Of a stretch of DNA of 48,201 bases, positions 18,296 through 28,736 are shown in pieces. The translations under genes were made by a program, and so were the position numbers. A model generated the notes under the pieces. That model was not told the DNA's origin, did not search any database, and saw only the letters and a list, made by a program, of their open reading frames with translations. This stretch comes from an uncultured Clostridia bacterium (GTDB lineage Bacteria > Bacillota > Clostridia > Oscillospirales > SIG627), in assembly GCA_946645685.1 (NCBI GenBank), contig CAMPCJ010000005.1, positions 1 to 48,201 of the forward strand. The letters are read 5' to 3'. Each line of letters opens with the position of its first letter. Position 1 is the stretch's first letter.

Positions 18296-20239
18296 TTATG
18301 AATTCGCTTTTGTTGCGTCGAAATAGTTGCATCGCACGGTATCCCAGGAAGCGTTCAGCCACTCCCAAACCGCTCGGCTCTTTTCCTGCACGTCCGGCGA
18401 AAGCTCGTTTACGGGGATGTCAGGCGTCCAATACGTCTCGCCGTCGTACCAACTGAGATCCCGGAAAGCCACCACACCGCCGGAGCTGCTGAACGCGTCG
18501 GAGCCCGCCAGGTGTGTTGGATCATAGGAAAAGCCCATCAGATTGAACAGCGTCGGCAAAACGTCTGCGGATGCCATCGGCTTTGTCACGGGGGTATAGA
18601 TCTCCCGGTCGTGACTGTAAATGAAAAAGGGCGTATGGTACAGACTGTAGCTCTCTGTCGCGCCTTTCAGCTTCATCAGAAAATCCGTATTGGTAAGATA
18701 CTTGCTGTAGTGATCCGTGTAAAAGACGATAATGGTATCGTCGATATGGCCGTCTTCCGTCAGCCGGTCAAGGAGCAGTCCGATCATATCGTCTGTTTCC
18801 ATCGCATGGGCGATGGCGTGCTCGTACTGGCTCCAGGTCTCCTCATCCGCCTCGAAAGAGGCGCCTTTGGTGGCGGGCGCGACTGCGCGCGCCTTGTCGA
18901 TATGCGGCAGGGAGATGCCCCAGGAATCATCGATATAGGGTCCGTGACCGGAATAGGTGATCACAAAGGACAGGAAAGGCTCATCGTGAACGATCTTTTG
19001 ATAAGAGACAGGCTCCATCAGGGAAGTGTCTAAAACGATGTTGCCTTCAAAGCCCAGCGACCATTTATCGTTGTAGGACTCATAGCCCCAACGGGGATGG
19101 ACTGCCCATCTGTTGTAAAAGTGCCCGTCCAGCTCGTGGTAACTGTTGGCGGTATAGCCATTGTCCCGGAACACGCGCGGCAGAGATTGGGGGTACAGGT
19201 TGGTGGTGAAAGTCTCGGAAGTGGTTCCGCTGCCGGGAAGATAAAAACCGGTGTTCAGAGAAAATTCCGTATTGAAGGTAGCCGCGGATAAGAAAATGGG
19301 AGTGTAATTGTCGGTAAAATCAAGACCCTTTTGCTGAAGGCCGTACAAATTCGGCATGATCTTTTCATCGATCATCCAGGTATCGATGGACTCTCCCAAA
19401 AAGAAGATAACGTTTTTTCCATGAAACAGGCCGGTCATTTCATTGGGGGTCAACGTTTTTTCGTGGGACGAATAATACGCGCTCACTTTTTCGATGGTTT
19501 GGGAGCGATTGAGAGAACGCATCAGATCCACCGTCACGGAGCGAATGGCATAATGAGCGTTCCCGCAAAAGGTCAAGCACTCGTTGGCATTGGTAAAATC
19601 CGTATAAAGTGCTTCCGTGGTGGTTGGATCATAGGTGTTATGAAACAGGTCAAATTCTACGGCGGACTGATCAAATCTGGCGTGCTCGGTAACGATCGTC
19701 ACCGTGGAAGAAAGACAAAGGACCGAAAGCAATAAGAGCTTGAGCGGTTGATACCTTTGCTTTCCGGGCGCCAAAACAACGGCAAAGGTGCCGAGAATGA
19801 TCCAGAGAACTGAAAAAGCGTACATCTGCCAGGGGATCCCCAGGTAGGCAACGCTCATAAAGGACATTCCGTCCTCCGCAAACGCCAGATCGGAGAATAA
19901 CAAAAAACTGCCGCTTACGTTATACATGACAGCGTGGGCAAGGGGAAGAAACACGGAAACGGCGAGCAAAACGCTCATATAAATCTTTTGGAGAATGCCC
20001 GGAAGGATCAAAGCGAGTGCGACAAACAGAATACTCCAGCACATACTGAAGGTATTGGGCGTAAGTCCCTTGAACGTGGTGTTGCCCACACCGCTGTAGA
20101 CCAATCGAAAGGTAAAATCGATCCCGAATAGCGTCAAAGCAAATAAGAAGGGAGAAATATACACGCCGAAGCGCTCTTTGAACGCCAGCCACTTCCGACG
20201 TCCCGGACCGGGCTCCCGCTTCGTTTTTTCTTTCTTCAT
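18296..20239 (-). CDS. LTA synthase family protein (membrane sulfatase/phosphoglycerol transferase), copy 2
   Basis: Same architecture and long near-identical stretches with copy 1 (NLYPQSLPRVFRDNGYTANSYH, DTSLMEPVSYQKIVHDEPFLSF, PTLFNLMGFSYDPT.LAGSDAFS). Start refined to ATG at 20239 (MKKEKTKREPG). Confidence 0.88.
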   Translation of the reverse strand: MKKEKTKREPGPGRRKWLAFKERFGVYISPFLFALTLFGIDFTFRLVYSGVGNTTFKGLTPNTFSMCWSILFVALALILPGILQKIYMSVLLAVSVFLPLAHAVMYNVSGSFLLFSDLAFAEDGMSFMSVAYLGIPWQMYAFSVLWIILGTFAVVLAPGKQRYQPLKLLLLSVLCLSSTVTIVTEHARFDQSAVEFDLFHNTYDPTTTEALYTDFTNANECLTFCGNAHYAIRSVTVDLMRSLNRSQTIEKVSAYYSSHEKTLTPNEMTGLFHGKNVIFFLGESIDTWMIDEKIMPNLYGLQQKGLDFTDNYTPIFLSAATFNTEFSLNTGFYLPGSGTTSETFTTNLYPQSLPRVFRDNGYTANSYHELDGHFYNRWAVHPRWGYESYNDKWSLGFEGNIVLDTSLMEPVSYQKIVHDEPFLSFVITYSGHGPYIDDSWGISLPHIDKARAVAPATKGASFEADEETWSQYEHAIAHAMETDDMIGLLLDRLTEDGHIDDTIIVFYTDHYSKYLTNTDFLMKLKGATESYSLYHTPFFIYSHDREIYTPVTKPMASADVLPTLFNLMGFSYDPTHLAGSDAFSSSGGVVAFRDLSWYDGETYWTPDIPVNELSPDVQEKSRAVWEWLNASWDTVRCNYFDATKANS

Positions 20240-20280
20240 TCTTGTTCCCCTGTTCCTGTTCGTAAAAAAAGTGATAGGGA

Positions 20281-20309
20281 ATTTTACCACAAAAATAGAC
20301 AAAAATCAA
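20281..20309 (-). promoter_or_regulatory. Predicted promoter for the tandem LTA-synthase-like genes (TTGATT-N17-TAAAAT)
   Basis: Minus strand: TTGATT tttgtctatttttgtgg TAAAAT, about 40 nt upstream of the 20239 start. Confidence 0.6.
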
Positions 20310-20331
20310 CAATTTTTCACCGGAAAGGCGC

Positions 20332-20363
20332 AAAAAAGAGGCAGATCTCTCTGCCTCTTTTTT
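20332..20363 (-). terminator. Rho-independent terminator downstream of ftsZ
   Basis: 14-bp perfect stem AAAAAAGAGGCAGA / TCTGCCTCTTTTTT with loop TCTC. Confidence 0.85.
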
Positions 20364-20389
20364 AGATCTCTCGTTATTTGCGTTATATC

Positions 20390-21529
<1,140 letters not shown>

Positions 21530-21602
21530 AGTGAAGTCCTCCTGTCGTTTTCTATAGTCCGCTTTATTTCAGCATAAATCCATATTATTTGACTTATACT
21601 TC

Positions 21603-21631
21603 ATTGTAATACGGATTCCCTCGGAATGCAA
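21603..21631 (-). promoter_or_regulatory. Predicted dedicated ftsZ promoter (TTGCAT-N17-TACAAT)
   Basis: Minus strand: TTGCAT tccgagggaatccgtat TACAAT; A/T-tract TTTTTTAAAAAAA just upstream could act as an UP element. Confidence 0.65.
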
Positions 21632-21655
21632 TAGTTTTTTTAAAAAATCTTCTTT

Positions 21656-22429
21656 TTATCCGCGATTTACTTTCCGGACATAGGCGTTATTGGGGTCGCT
21701 GATGTCGATCTCCCCCGTGTCCTCCGCCGTCATTTCCGCCATAACGCGCTTTACCATGGCAAGCTTGAGATCCACATCGTCCCGCTCGCCAAGTTTTACC
21801 AAAAATCGACCGTCGTAATCCAGGCGAAGGTCAAATTTATCCCGCAGATCCAGGGAACGAACCGTTCCCAGAAGCCCCGCTTGATCCAGCGCCACCACAA
21901 GCTCCGACAGGATCTCCGGCACGCCTTTGTCAAAGAATTCGATTTTTTCCCCGACCACGCAGCGGGAAACGCCCTCGGTCATAAGCCCCAGGCGGGAGGC
22001 TTTCTCTTCCGGGTCGATCCGCGCCAGAACGGTGAGATCCGCGTCCACCGCGAAGGTCTCCTCCCCCAGGGTCAGGGCGATCTGCCCCATCTTCTCTTCA
22101 AAGCTGATGACGACGGTATCCGGCAAACGAAGCTTCACCTCCACCTTCGTCAGAAAGGGAAAGTTCTCTTCGATCGCCTCTTTGATCGCCCCTTTATGGA
22201 CGCCCAAAAGCCGCGACCCTTCCTCTACGGGGCAGGCGGCGACCAGCTGATCTTCTGTATACAAAACGGAAGGAGAAGAAACGGTGACCTTTCTGACCCG
22301 GAAATACCACTTATCCAGCGCCAAAAAGACCCCGACGAGAAACGCGAGGATCAACAGCCCCAAAAGGATCCAGCGTACGACCCCGCGGCGTTTTTTTCTT
22401 TTTTGGAAAGCGGAGAGATCCTGATCCAC
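21656..22429 (-). CDS. ftsQ: Cell division protein FtsQ/DivIB (POTRA domain)
   Basis: Single TM then POTRA-like VRKVTVSSPSVLYTEDQLVAACPVEEGSRLL...NFPFLTKVEVKLRLPDTVVISFEEK. Start refined to GTG at 22429 after AAAGGAGG. Confidence 0.88.
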   Translation of the reverse strand: MDQDLSAFQKRKKRRGVVRWILLGLLILAFLVGVFLALDKWYFRVRKVTVSSPSVLYTEDQLVAACPVEEGSRLLGVHKGAIKEAIEENFPFLTKVEVKLRLPDTVVISFEEKMGQIALTLGEETFAVDADLTVLARIDPEEKASRLGLMTEGVSRCVVGEKIEFFDKGVPEILSELVVALDQAGLLGTVRSLDLRDKFDLRLDYDGRFLVKLGERDDVDLKLAMVKRVMAEMTAEDTGEIDISDPNNAYVRKVNRG

Positions 22430-22458
22430 GCCACCGCCTCCTTTCTCTGTCCTCTTCT

Positions 22459-23577
22459 TTATCTTCCTTTTTCGTTCTGTTTCGCGATCTGTTTTATTTC
22501 GTTCCAAATGAGATCCGCCGATCCGGGCACGCCCTGCTTTTTCATATTCCGGGACATTTCCGCGCGCTTTTCCGGATGGTCGATGAGATCCTTCACCGTT
22601 TCGATGAGTTTTTCTTTGGTCAGATCCTTTTCCTCAATGAGGATCGCGGCGCCGTGGTCGCGAAAGACGGCGGCGTTCTTATACTGATGATTGTTGGTCA
22701 CATTGGGGGAAGGAATGAGAATGGCGGGCGTACCGATCAGGGAAAGCTCAGCCAGGGTGATGGCGCCCGCGCGGCAAATGACCAGATCCGCCGCCGTCAT
22801 CTGACGGGGCATATCATAGATGTAGTCGCATACCTTCACGTTTCCGAAACGGCAAATTTCTTCCTGCTCCGCCCGCGCCTTCCAGGTCTCATATTCTCTA
22901 TTGCCCACCGCCATCGTATGGAACACCGGGCTTTTGGACGTGTATTCCTTTGCCAGCGCGAAGGCGGCTTCATTGATGGCGCGAGCGCCCAGCGACCCGC
23001 CGTAGGACAGGATAAAGGGAACGAATATCCCCAATTCCCGACGGGCGGCGGCGCGATCCAGGTTTCCCACGGCGGGATCCACCGGATTGCCGGTCAATAC
23101 GATCTTATCCTTTTTGCAGGGAAAAGAGGTGCGGGATTCTTCAAAAGAAACGCAGACCCGATCCACCACGCCGGAAAGCCGGGAGGTGGTCAGCCCGGGG
23201 ATCGCGTTCTGTTCATGGATCAGCGTGGGAAGTCCCATGGAAGCGGCGGCGCGAAGCACCGGCCAGCAAACGTATCCGCCGGTACCGATGACCACGTCCG
23301 GTTTGAATTCCTTCAAGATCTTCTTGGCGCGGGGCACGCTACGCACCGCTTTCCAGGCGACCTTGACGTTTTCCAGCGTCAGCTTCCGCCGAAATCCCAT
23401 TACGTCCACGTGGCGGATGGGAAAACCCTCCCGGGTCACCAGACGGTTTTCCATACCGTTTGGCGTGCCGACGAACAGGATCTCGCTGCCCGGTTCTTTT
23501 TCCATGATCTTTTTCGCGATGGAAAGAGCGGGATTGATATGACCCGCCGTTCCGCCGCCGGAAATGACTGCTCTCAC
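22459..23577 (-). CDS. murG: UDP-N-acetylglucosamine-lipid II transferase MurG
   Basis: SGGGTAGHINPALSIAK, GTGGYVCWPVLRAA, HEQNAIPGLTTSRLS, RAGAITLAELSLIGTPAILIPSP. Confidence 0.96.
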   Translation of the reverse strand: MRAVISGGGTAGHINPALSIAKKIMEKEPGSEILFVGTPNGMENRLVTREGFPIRHVDVMGFRRKLTLENVKVAWKAVRSVPRAKKILKEFKPDVVIGTGGYVCWPVLRAAASMGLPTLIHEQNAIPGLTTSRLSGVVDRVCVSFEESRTSFPCKKDKIVLTGNPVDPAVGNLDRAAARRELGIFVPFILSYGGSLGARAINEAAFALAKEYTSKSPVFHTMAVGNREYETWKARAEQEEICRFGNVKVCDYIYDMPRQMTAADLVICRAGAITLAELSLIGTPAILIPSPNVTNNHQYKNAAVFRDHGAAILIEEKDLTKEKLIETVKDLIDHPEKRAEMSRNMKKQGVPGSADLIWNEIKQIAKQNEKGR

Positions 23578-23617
23578 TTTTCTTTGCCTCCGTTTAGGAA
23601 ATCGTGTGCCCCTTCGA

Positions 23618-24847
23618 CTACGTTTTCTCCATATAGGAGTACCGCGATACGTTCAAAACAACGCCCATTTCCGCCATATAGATCATCAGGGAGGAGCCTC
23701 CGTAACTGAAAAACGGCAGAGACACGCCCGTGCTGGGCAGAGCGCCGCTGACAACGCCGATGTTCAAAAACACCTGCAGACCGATCTGGATCATAATGCC
23801 CATGACCAGAAGGGACGCAAATTTGGACGGCGCGTTCCGGGCGATGCGAAAGCCCCGCCAGATCAACAACAGAAACAGCGCGATCACAGCCACGGCGAAC
23901 ACGAAGCCCATCTCCTCGCAGATGATGGCGAAGATATAGTCGTTCTGGGGCTCGGGAAGGTACATGTGCTTCTGCTTGGACTGACCCAGACCCACGCCCC
24001 AAAGCCCGCCCGAGCCTATGGCGTAGCTGGATTGAAGCGGCTGCCACCCTTTTCCTTGAAGATCGTTCTCCGGGTGGATCCAGTTTTCGATCCGGCTTCT
24101 GCCGTGGTTGGTAAACAGGATGATGCCAAGCATCGCCACGCCGCCCGCGCCCAAAAGGGTGAAGAGGATGTTTTGCTTCACACCGCCCAGATACATCAGC
24201 ATAAAGATCATGGCGAAAATGATGATCATAGCGGAAAGATGCGGCTGCAAAAACAGCGGGATACCCACCAGTATGACGATACCGGCAAAGGGCAGGATAC
24301 CGAAACGGAACTTACGGATCAGGTCTTTTTCCGGTCTGCCGTCCAGCCAGACAATATAAGCGGAGATCAAAACGATCACCGTGAATTTAACGATTTCCGA
24401 AGGCTGCACGTTGAAGGATCCGATGTAGATCCACCTTCGTGCGCCGTTGGCGTCCGCGCCGAAGGCAAACACCGCCCATAAAAGCAAATACGAAAGCACG
24501 AACAAAGGCACTGCCAGCTTCCGCAAAAGCAGATAGTCAAAAGCAAACGCAATGAACAAAAAAGCGGCCACGGCAAGTCCGACCCAGAGCAACTGCTTGC
24601 CGATAAAAAAGTAACTGTTGTTAAACCGGTAAAAGGCATAGACGTAGCTGGATGAAAAAACAAATACGGTGCCGATGCTCAGCAGGATCAGCACCAAAAC
24701 GGCAAAGGGCCAGTCAATACCGGAACGGATCCGCTGCAGGACCGGCTTGCCACTCCCGGGGGCGGGGGTCTTTTTTTCGCGCTTCGGCAAAGTATGCTTC
24801 TCTTCTCTTTCCTCACCGCTGCGCTTTACCGTAAGCTTTTCTGCCAT
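23618..24847 (-). CDS. ftsW: SEDS-family peptidoglycan polymerase/lipid II flippase FtsW
   Basis: SEDS signatures GANGARRWIYIGSFNVQPSEIVKF, YAIGSGGLWGVGLGQSKQKHMYLPEPQNDYIFAIICEE, TGVSLPFFSYGGSS. Confidence 0.95.
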   Translation of the reverse strand: MAEKLTVKRSGEEREEKHTLPKREKKTPAPGSGKPVLQRIRSGIDWPFAVLVLILLSIGTVFVFSSSYVYAFYRFNNSYFFIGKQLLWVGLAVAAFLFIAFAFDYLLLRKLAVPLFVLSYLLLWAVFAFGADANGARRWIYIGSFNVQPSEIVKFTVIVLISAYIVWLDGRPEKDLIRKFRFGILPFAGIVILVGIPLFLQPHLSAMIIIFAMIFMLMYLGGVKQNILFTLLGAGGVAMLGIILFTNHGRSRIENWIHPENDLQGKGWQPLQSSYAIGSGGLWGVGLGQSKQKHMYLPEPQNDYIFAIICEEMGFVFAVAVIALFLLLIWRGFRIARNAPSKFASLLVMGIMIQIGLQVFLNIGVVSGALPSTGVSLPFFSYGGSSLMIYMAEMGVVLNVSRYSYMEKT

Positions 24848-24883
24848 AAAAGACCTCCTTTCCTCTAACTTGATTTCGTTCGA

Positions 24884-25864
24884 TCAGCGAAACGCAAAGA
24901 AACTCAGAACGCAAAGGGCTGTCGTGACAAGAACGGCGCAGATCACGATGCCCGGTTCCTTCCATCCGGTCAGTTCCATATGGTGGTGGAAAGGCGACAT
25001 TTTGAACACTCTCTTTTTGGTGAGCTTATAGCAAATGACCTGGATGACCACGCTCAACGCTTCCCACAAAAACCAACCGCCGGCGACGACGATGATCAAG
25101 GGCTTGTCCAGCCAATACGCGGCGCCAACCAGCGCGCCGCCTAAAAACAGAGAGCCCGTATCGCCCATAAACACACGGGCGGGATAATAGTTGTAGATCA
25201 GAAAACCGACCATACCGCCGCAGACGGCTTCAAACAAGACGGTCTGCTGGGCGTTTTTCGCCATGACGGCAAGGCAGGTGAAGAACACGAAGACCACAAA
25301 GGTAACGCTTGACGCCAACCCGTCGATGCCGTCGGTGAGGTTGACCGCGTTCACCATCAGCGCAATGAACAAAAGGGAGAAGACCCAGTAAAACGCGCCG
25401 AGTTCCAGGCGAAAATCGGTAAAAGGCAGTGCGAGAGACGTGGTCAGCTGATCCTTCATAGAGAACAAAAACGCGCCGGCGACCAAAAACTGAAGCACCA
25501 GCTTCTGCAGGACGCCGAGCCCTTTGTTTCTCTTCTTGACGAATTTGATGAAATCATCGATGAAGCCGATGGCGCCGAAGCCCAGCATCATACAGAAGAT
25601 CTTCCACAGGGAAGCGTCTTTTTCAGTCAAAGTCAGATGAAGACCCAACGCCAAAGCGGAAAATAGGATCCCGCCGATGAAGAAAAGCCCACCCATGGTC
25701 GGGGTGCCTTCCTTGGACTTATGCCAGCGGGGACCGATCTCCAGAATGGTCTGCCCCATTTTGATCCGCATCAGAGCGGGGATGAAGAATTTCTCCAGCA
25801 AGAAGGAAACGATCAGCGCGATCACAGCGGATAAAAGTCCCGTTACTGCCAAATCTTGAAACAT
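24884..25864 (-). CDS. mraY: Phospho-N-acetylmuramoyl-pentapeptide transferase
   Basis: GTPTMGGLFFIGG, GFIDDFIKFVKKRNKGL, NLTDGIDGLA, FMGDTGSLFLGGAL, HHHMELTGWKE. Confidence 0.97.
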   Translation of the reverse strand: MFQDLAVTGLLSAVIALIVSFLLEKFFIPALMRIKMGQTILEIGPRWHKSKEGTPTMGGLFFIGGILFSALALGLHLTLTEKDASLWKIFCMMLGFGAIGFIDDFIKFVKKRNKGLGVLQKLVLQFLVAGAFLFSMKDQLTTSLALPFTDFRLELGAFYWVFSLLFIALMVNAVNLTDGIDGLASSVTFVVFVFFTCLAVMAKNAQQTVLFEAVCGGMVGFLIYNYYPARVFMGDTGSLFLGGALVGAAYWLDKPLIIVVAGGWFLWEALSVVIQVICYKLTKKRVFKMSPFHHHMELTGWKEPGIVICAVLVTTALCVLSFFAFR

Positions 25865-25879
25865 TTTTTCAGATCCTTT

Positions 25880-27247
25880 TTATGATAATCCCACCAGTTC
25901 GATGATCTCTTCCAGTTTCATCCGGCGGCTTGCTTTGAACAAGATCGTATCACCGGGCTTGATGTAATCCCGGATCTGCTGGGCGATCAGGTCGCGGTCA
26001 ATGGCGTTGGAAGCGGCTTCCTTTTCCATTCCTGCGTCCCGGGCGCCAAGCAAAATGTGATAGCTCACTTTACCGTAAGTAAACAGGCGATCCACCCCGT
26101 TTTCCACGCATTCCTTTCCCACCCGGCGATGGGCGCTTTCCGCAACGCATCCCAGCTCCAGCATATCGCCCAGCACCGCCACGCGGCGGCCGCCTTTGGC
26201 GCTGCCCAGCACTTTCAGGGCAGCGGACATGGATTCGGGGGAAGCGTTGTAGCAATCGGCGATCACGTGGACGCCGTTTGCGTCGTAGACCTTTTGTCTC
26301 AGACCCGTGGGCGCGTACGCCATCAGCCCCTGGCGGATCCCTTCGTCATCCACGCCGCAAGCCTCGCCTACGGCGACGGCAAACAGCGCGTCCTTGATAA
26401 AATGGTCGCCCACAGCGGGCACGGTCACGCGCAGTTCCCGCTCGGCGGAAATGGCGTCAAAAGACAGAGAGGTCTGTCCCTTGTAAATATCCAGAGGATA
26501 CAGATCGTTGTCGGCGCCAAAGCCCACGAAAACGACCTTGTAGTCCTTCAAAACGTCGCTCGCCCACGCGGAACGCAGCAGCGGCTCGTCCCCGTCCAGA
26601 ATGATGGTACTGCCCTTTTCCATTCCTTTCAGGATCTCCAGCTTCGCTTCGCAGATCGCCTCCCGGGAGCCCAGGATCTCCATGTGCGCGGTACCGATGT
26701 TGGTAATGACCGCCACGTTGGGACGGGTCATTTCCGTGAGATACTCGATCTCTCCCCGGGCGCTCATCCCCATCTCCACCACAACGGCTTCGGTGCCTTC
26801 CTCAATGCGGATGAGGGTGATGGGCACGCCGATATGGTTATTCCGGTTGCCGGACGTGAAATGCGTCTTGTATTTCTTGTTGAGTACGCCGGCGATCAGC
26901 TCCTTGGTGGTCGTCTTGCCCACGGAGCCCGTCACACCCACGGTGTACTTGGGATCCACCCGGCTCTTCCAGTAAGCAGCCAGGCGCCCGAGGGCTTTCA
27001 GCGTGTCTTTCACCACGATCTGCTCCAGACCGGGATATTCTTTTTCGGTGACCACAGCCACGTCTTTTCCCACCAGATCGGAAAGAAAATCGTGTCCGTC
27101 GAATTTCTCTCCCCGCAGGGCGACGAACAGATCGCCCGCTTCAATGGTGCGGGTATCCGTGGAAACGCCGTGGATGATACGGTCGGGGTTACCGATCAAC
27201 TTCCCGCCGACAGCTTCCGCGATCTGTGATACTTTAAGTTCCATCAT
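25880..27247 (-). CDS. murF: UDP-N-acetylmuramoyl-tripeptide--D-alanyl-D-alanine ligase
   Basis: GVTGSVGKTTTKELI, GNRNNHIGVPIT, VVEMGMSARGEI, DCYNASPESM. Confidence 0.95.
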   Translation of the reverse strand: MMELKVSQIAEAVGGKLIGNPDRIIHGVSTDTRTIEAGDLFVALRGEKFDGHDFLSDLVGKDVAVVTEKEYPGLEQIVVKDTLKALGRLAAYWKSRVDPKYTVGVTGSVGKTTTKELIAGVLNKKYKTHFTSGNRNNHIGVPITLIRIEEGTEAVVVEMGMSARGEIEYLTEMTRPNVAVITNIGTAHMEILGSREAICEAKLEILKGMEKGSTIILDGDEPLLRSAWASDVLKDYKVVFVGFGADNDLYPLDIYKGQTSLSFDAISAERELRVTVPAVGDHFIKDALFAVAVGEACGVDDEGIRQGLMAYAPTGLRQKVYDANGVHVIADCYNASPESMSAALKVLGSAKGGRRVAVLGDMLELGCVAESAHRRVGKECVENGVDRLFTYGKVSYHILLGARDAGMEKEAASNAIDRDLIAQQIRDYIKPGDTILFKASRRMKLEEIIELVGLS

Positions 27248-28725
27248 TGTTTCCCGTCCCCCGTGTATTGCATGACGATCTCTCGTTCAGAATAGGGATG
27301 TTTCCCCGTTTTATCGATCTCGTATTCTTCGTGTCCCTTCCCCGCCAGGAGGATAACGTCTCCCGGACGGGCGTGAGAGAGGCACCAGTGGATCGCTTCC
27401 GTGCGATCGACGATGGTCTTAACTTCTTTTTTGCAATCCGTAAGACCTTCCATGATGTCCCGGATAATGTCTTCCTTCTCCTCGGTGCGGGAATTGTCGG
27501 AGGTGACCACGACCACGTCGCTCAGCTCCCCGGCGATCCGCCCCATGATGGGACGTTTGCTCTTATCCCGGTCGCCGCCGCACCCGAACAGGCACCAAAG
27601 CCTCCCCCGGGTGAATTCACGCAGGGTGGTGAGGATGTTCTCCAAAGCATCGGGCGTGTGCGCAAAGTCGATAAACACGCTGTAAGGCGTCCGGGTGGGG
27701 ATCCGCTCGATCCGCCCCTTCACACCGGACAGCGCCTTGAGTCCCTTTGCCACGGCGGCGGGGTCGATACCCGCTTCCAGCGCCACGGCGGCGGCGGCAA
27801 GGGAGTTGTAAACGGTAAAGGACCCCGGGATCTCCACGTCCAGCAAAAGCTCGCCCGACGGCGTTTCAGCCAGGTAGGAAATGCCTTTTTCGTCCTCCCG
27901 CAGCATTTGCTTGACCCGGTAATCCGCTTCCTTTCCCTTGACGGAAAAACGGCGGACGGCGGCGGGAACACCTTCTGAAATGGCGTTGAAGTGAGGATCG
28001 TCACAGTTGAAAACGCCCACGTCGCTCATGAAGAACAGGCGCTTTTTGGCTGCCAGATATTCATCCATGGTCTTGTGAAAATCCAGATGATCCTGTGTGA
28101 GGTTGGTAAAAACGCCGTAGTTGAAATGAAGCCCGGTGAGTTTCTTGAAGAAAAGCGCGTGGCTGGAAGCTTCCATAATAACTGTATCCACGCCCGCTTC
28201 CCGCATATCCGCCAGCAGATCGAACAGGATCTCCGGATCCGGCGTGGTGAGAAAGGCGGCTGCGGGATCCACCTTCTCGTAAGGCTTATCCCCGATGAGG
28301 TACTTGGTGGTGCCGATGAGTCCCGTTTTGTGACCTGCCGCTTCAAAAATGGACTTGATCATAAAGGACGTCGTGGTTTTTCCATTGGTGCCGGTGATGG
28401 CGATCATATGCCTGAAGCTCTTTTCCGGGTGATCATAAAGCCGGGACAAGAGCAGGGGCAGCACGCTTCTGGTATCCTCCATGAGGATATAGGGGATGTC
28501 CTGCCGGGGCTTTTCCTGACAGACGATGACGGAAGCGCCGTTTTCCAACGCCGCGTCGATCCAGATGTGCCCGTCGTATTTTGTGCCCTTCAGACAAACA
28601 AAGGCGCCCCCCGCGCGAACCTTGCGGCTGTCGGAGGATACCTGAATGATCTCCGTCTCCGGATCAGCGGCGAAGGTAATGGCTTTGATATCGGAAAAAA
28701 GCGCGCCGAGTTTCATCTGATTCAC
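27244..28725 (-). CDS. murE: UDP-N-acetylmuramoyl-L-alanyl-D-glutamate ligase (third-residue amino acid ligase)
   Basis: ITGTNGKTTTSFMIKSI, TTPDPEILF, MEASSHALFFKKL, LFGCGGDRDKSKRPIMG, TSDNSRTEEK; possible DNSR-type m-DAP/Lys specificity motif region. Confidence 0.95.
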   Translation of the reverse strand: MNQMKLGALFSDIKAITFAADPETEIIQVSSDSRKVRAGGAFVCLKGTKYDGHIWIDAALENGASVIVCQEKPRQDIPYILMEDTRSVLPLLLSRLYDHPEKSFRHMIAITGTNGKTTTSFMIKSIFEAAGHKTGLIGTTKYLIGDKPYEKVDPAAAFLTTPDPEILFDLLADMREAGVDTVIMEASSHALFFKKLTGLHFNYGVFTNLTQDHLDFHKTMDEYLAAKKRLFFMSDVGVFNCDDPHFNAISEGVPAAVRRFSVKGKEADYRVKQMLREDEKGISYLAETPSGELLLDVEIPGSFTVYNSLAAAAVALEAGIDPAAVAKGLKALSGVKGRIERIPTRTPYSVFIDFAHTPDALENILTTLREFTRGRLWCLFGCGGDRDKSKRPIMGRIAGELSDVVVVTSDNSRTEEKEDIIRDIMEGLTDCKKEVKTIVDRTEAIHWCLSHARPGDVILLAGKGHEEYEIDKTGKHPYSEREIVMQYTGDGKQ

Positions 28726-28736
28726 TCCTTCGATTC

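Noticed and set aside
16332-18368. Upstream extension of LTA-synthase-like copy 1 to 18368
   Set aside because: The extension overlaps the 3' end of copy 2 in another frame; a GTG at 18257 has a good AAAGGAG RBS, so the shorter start is preferred.
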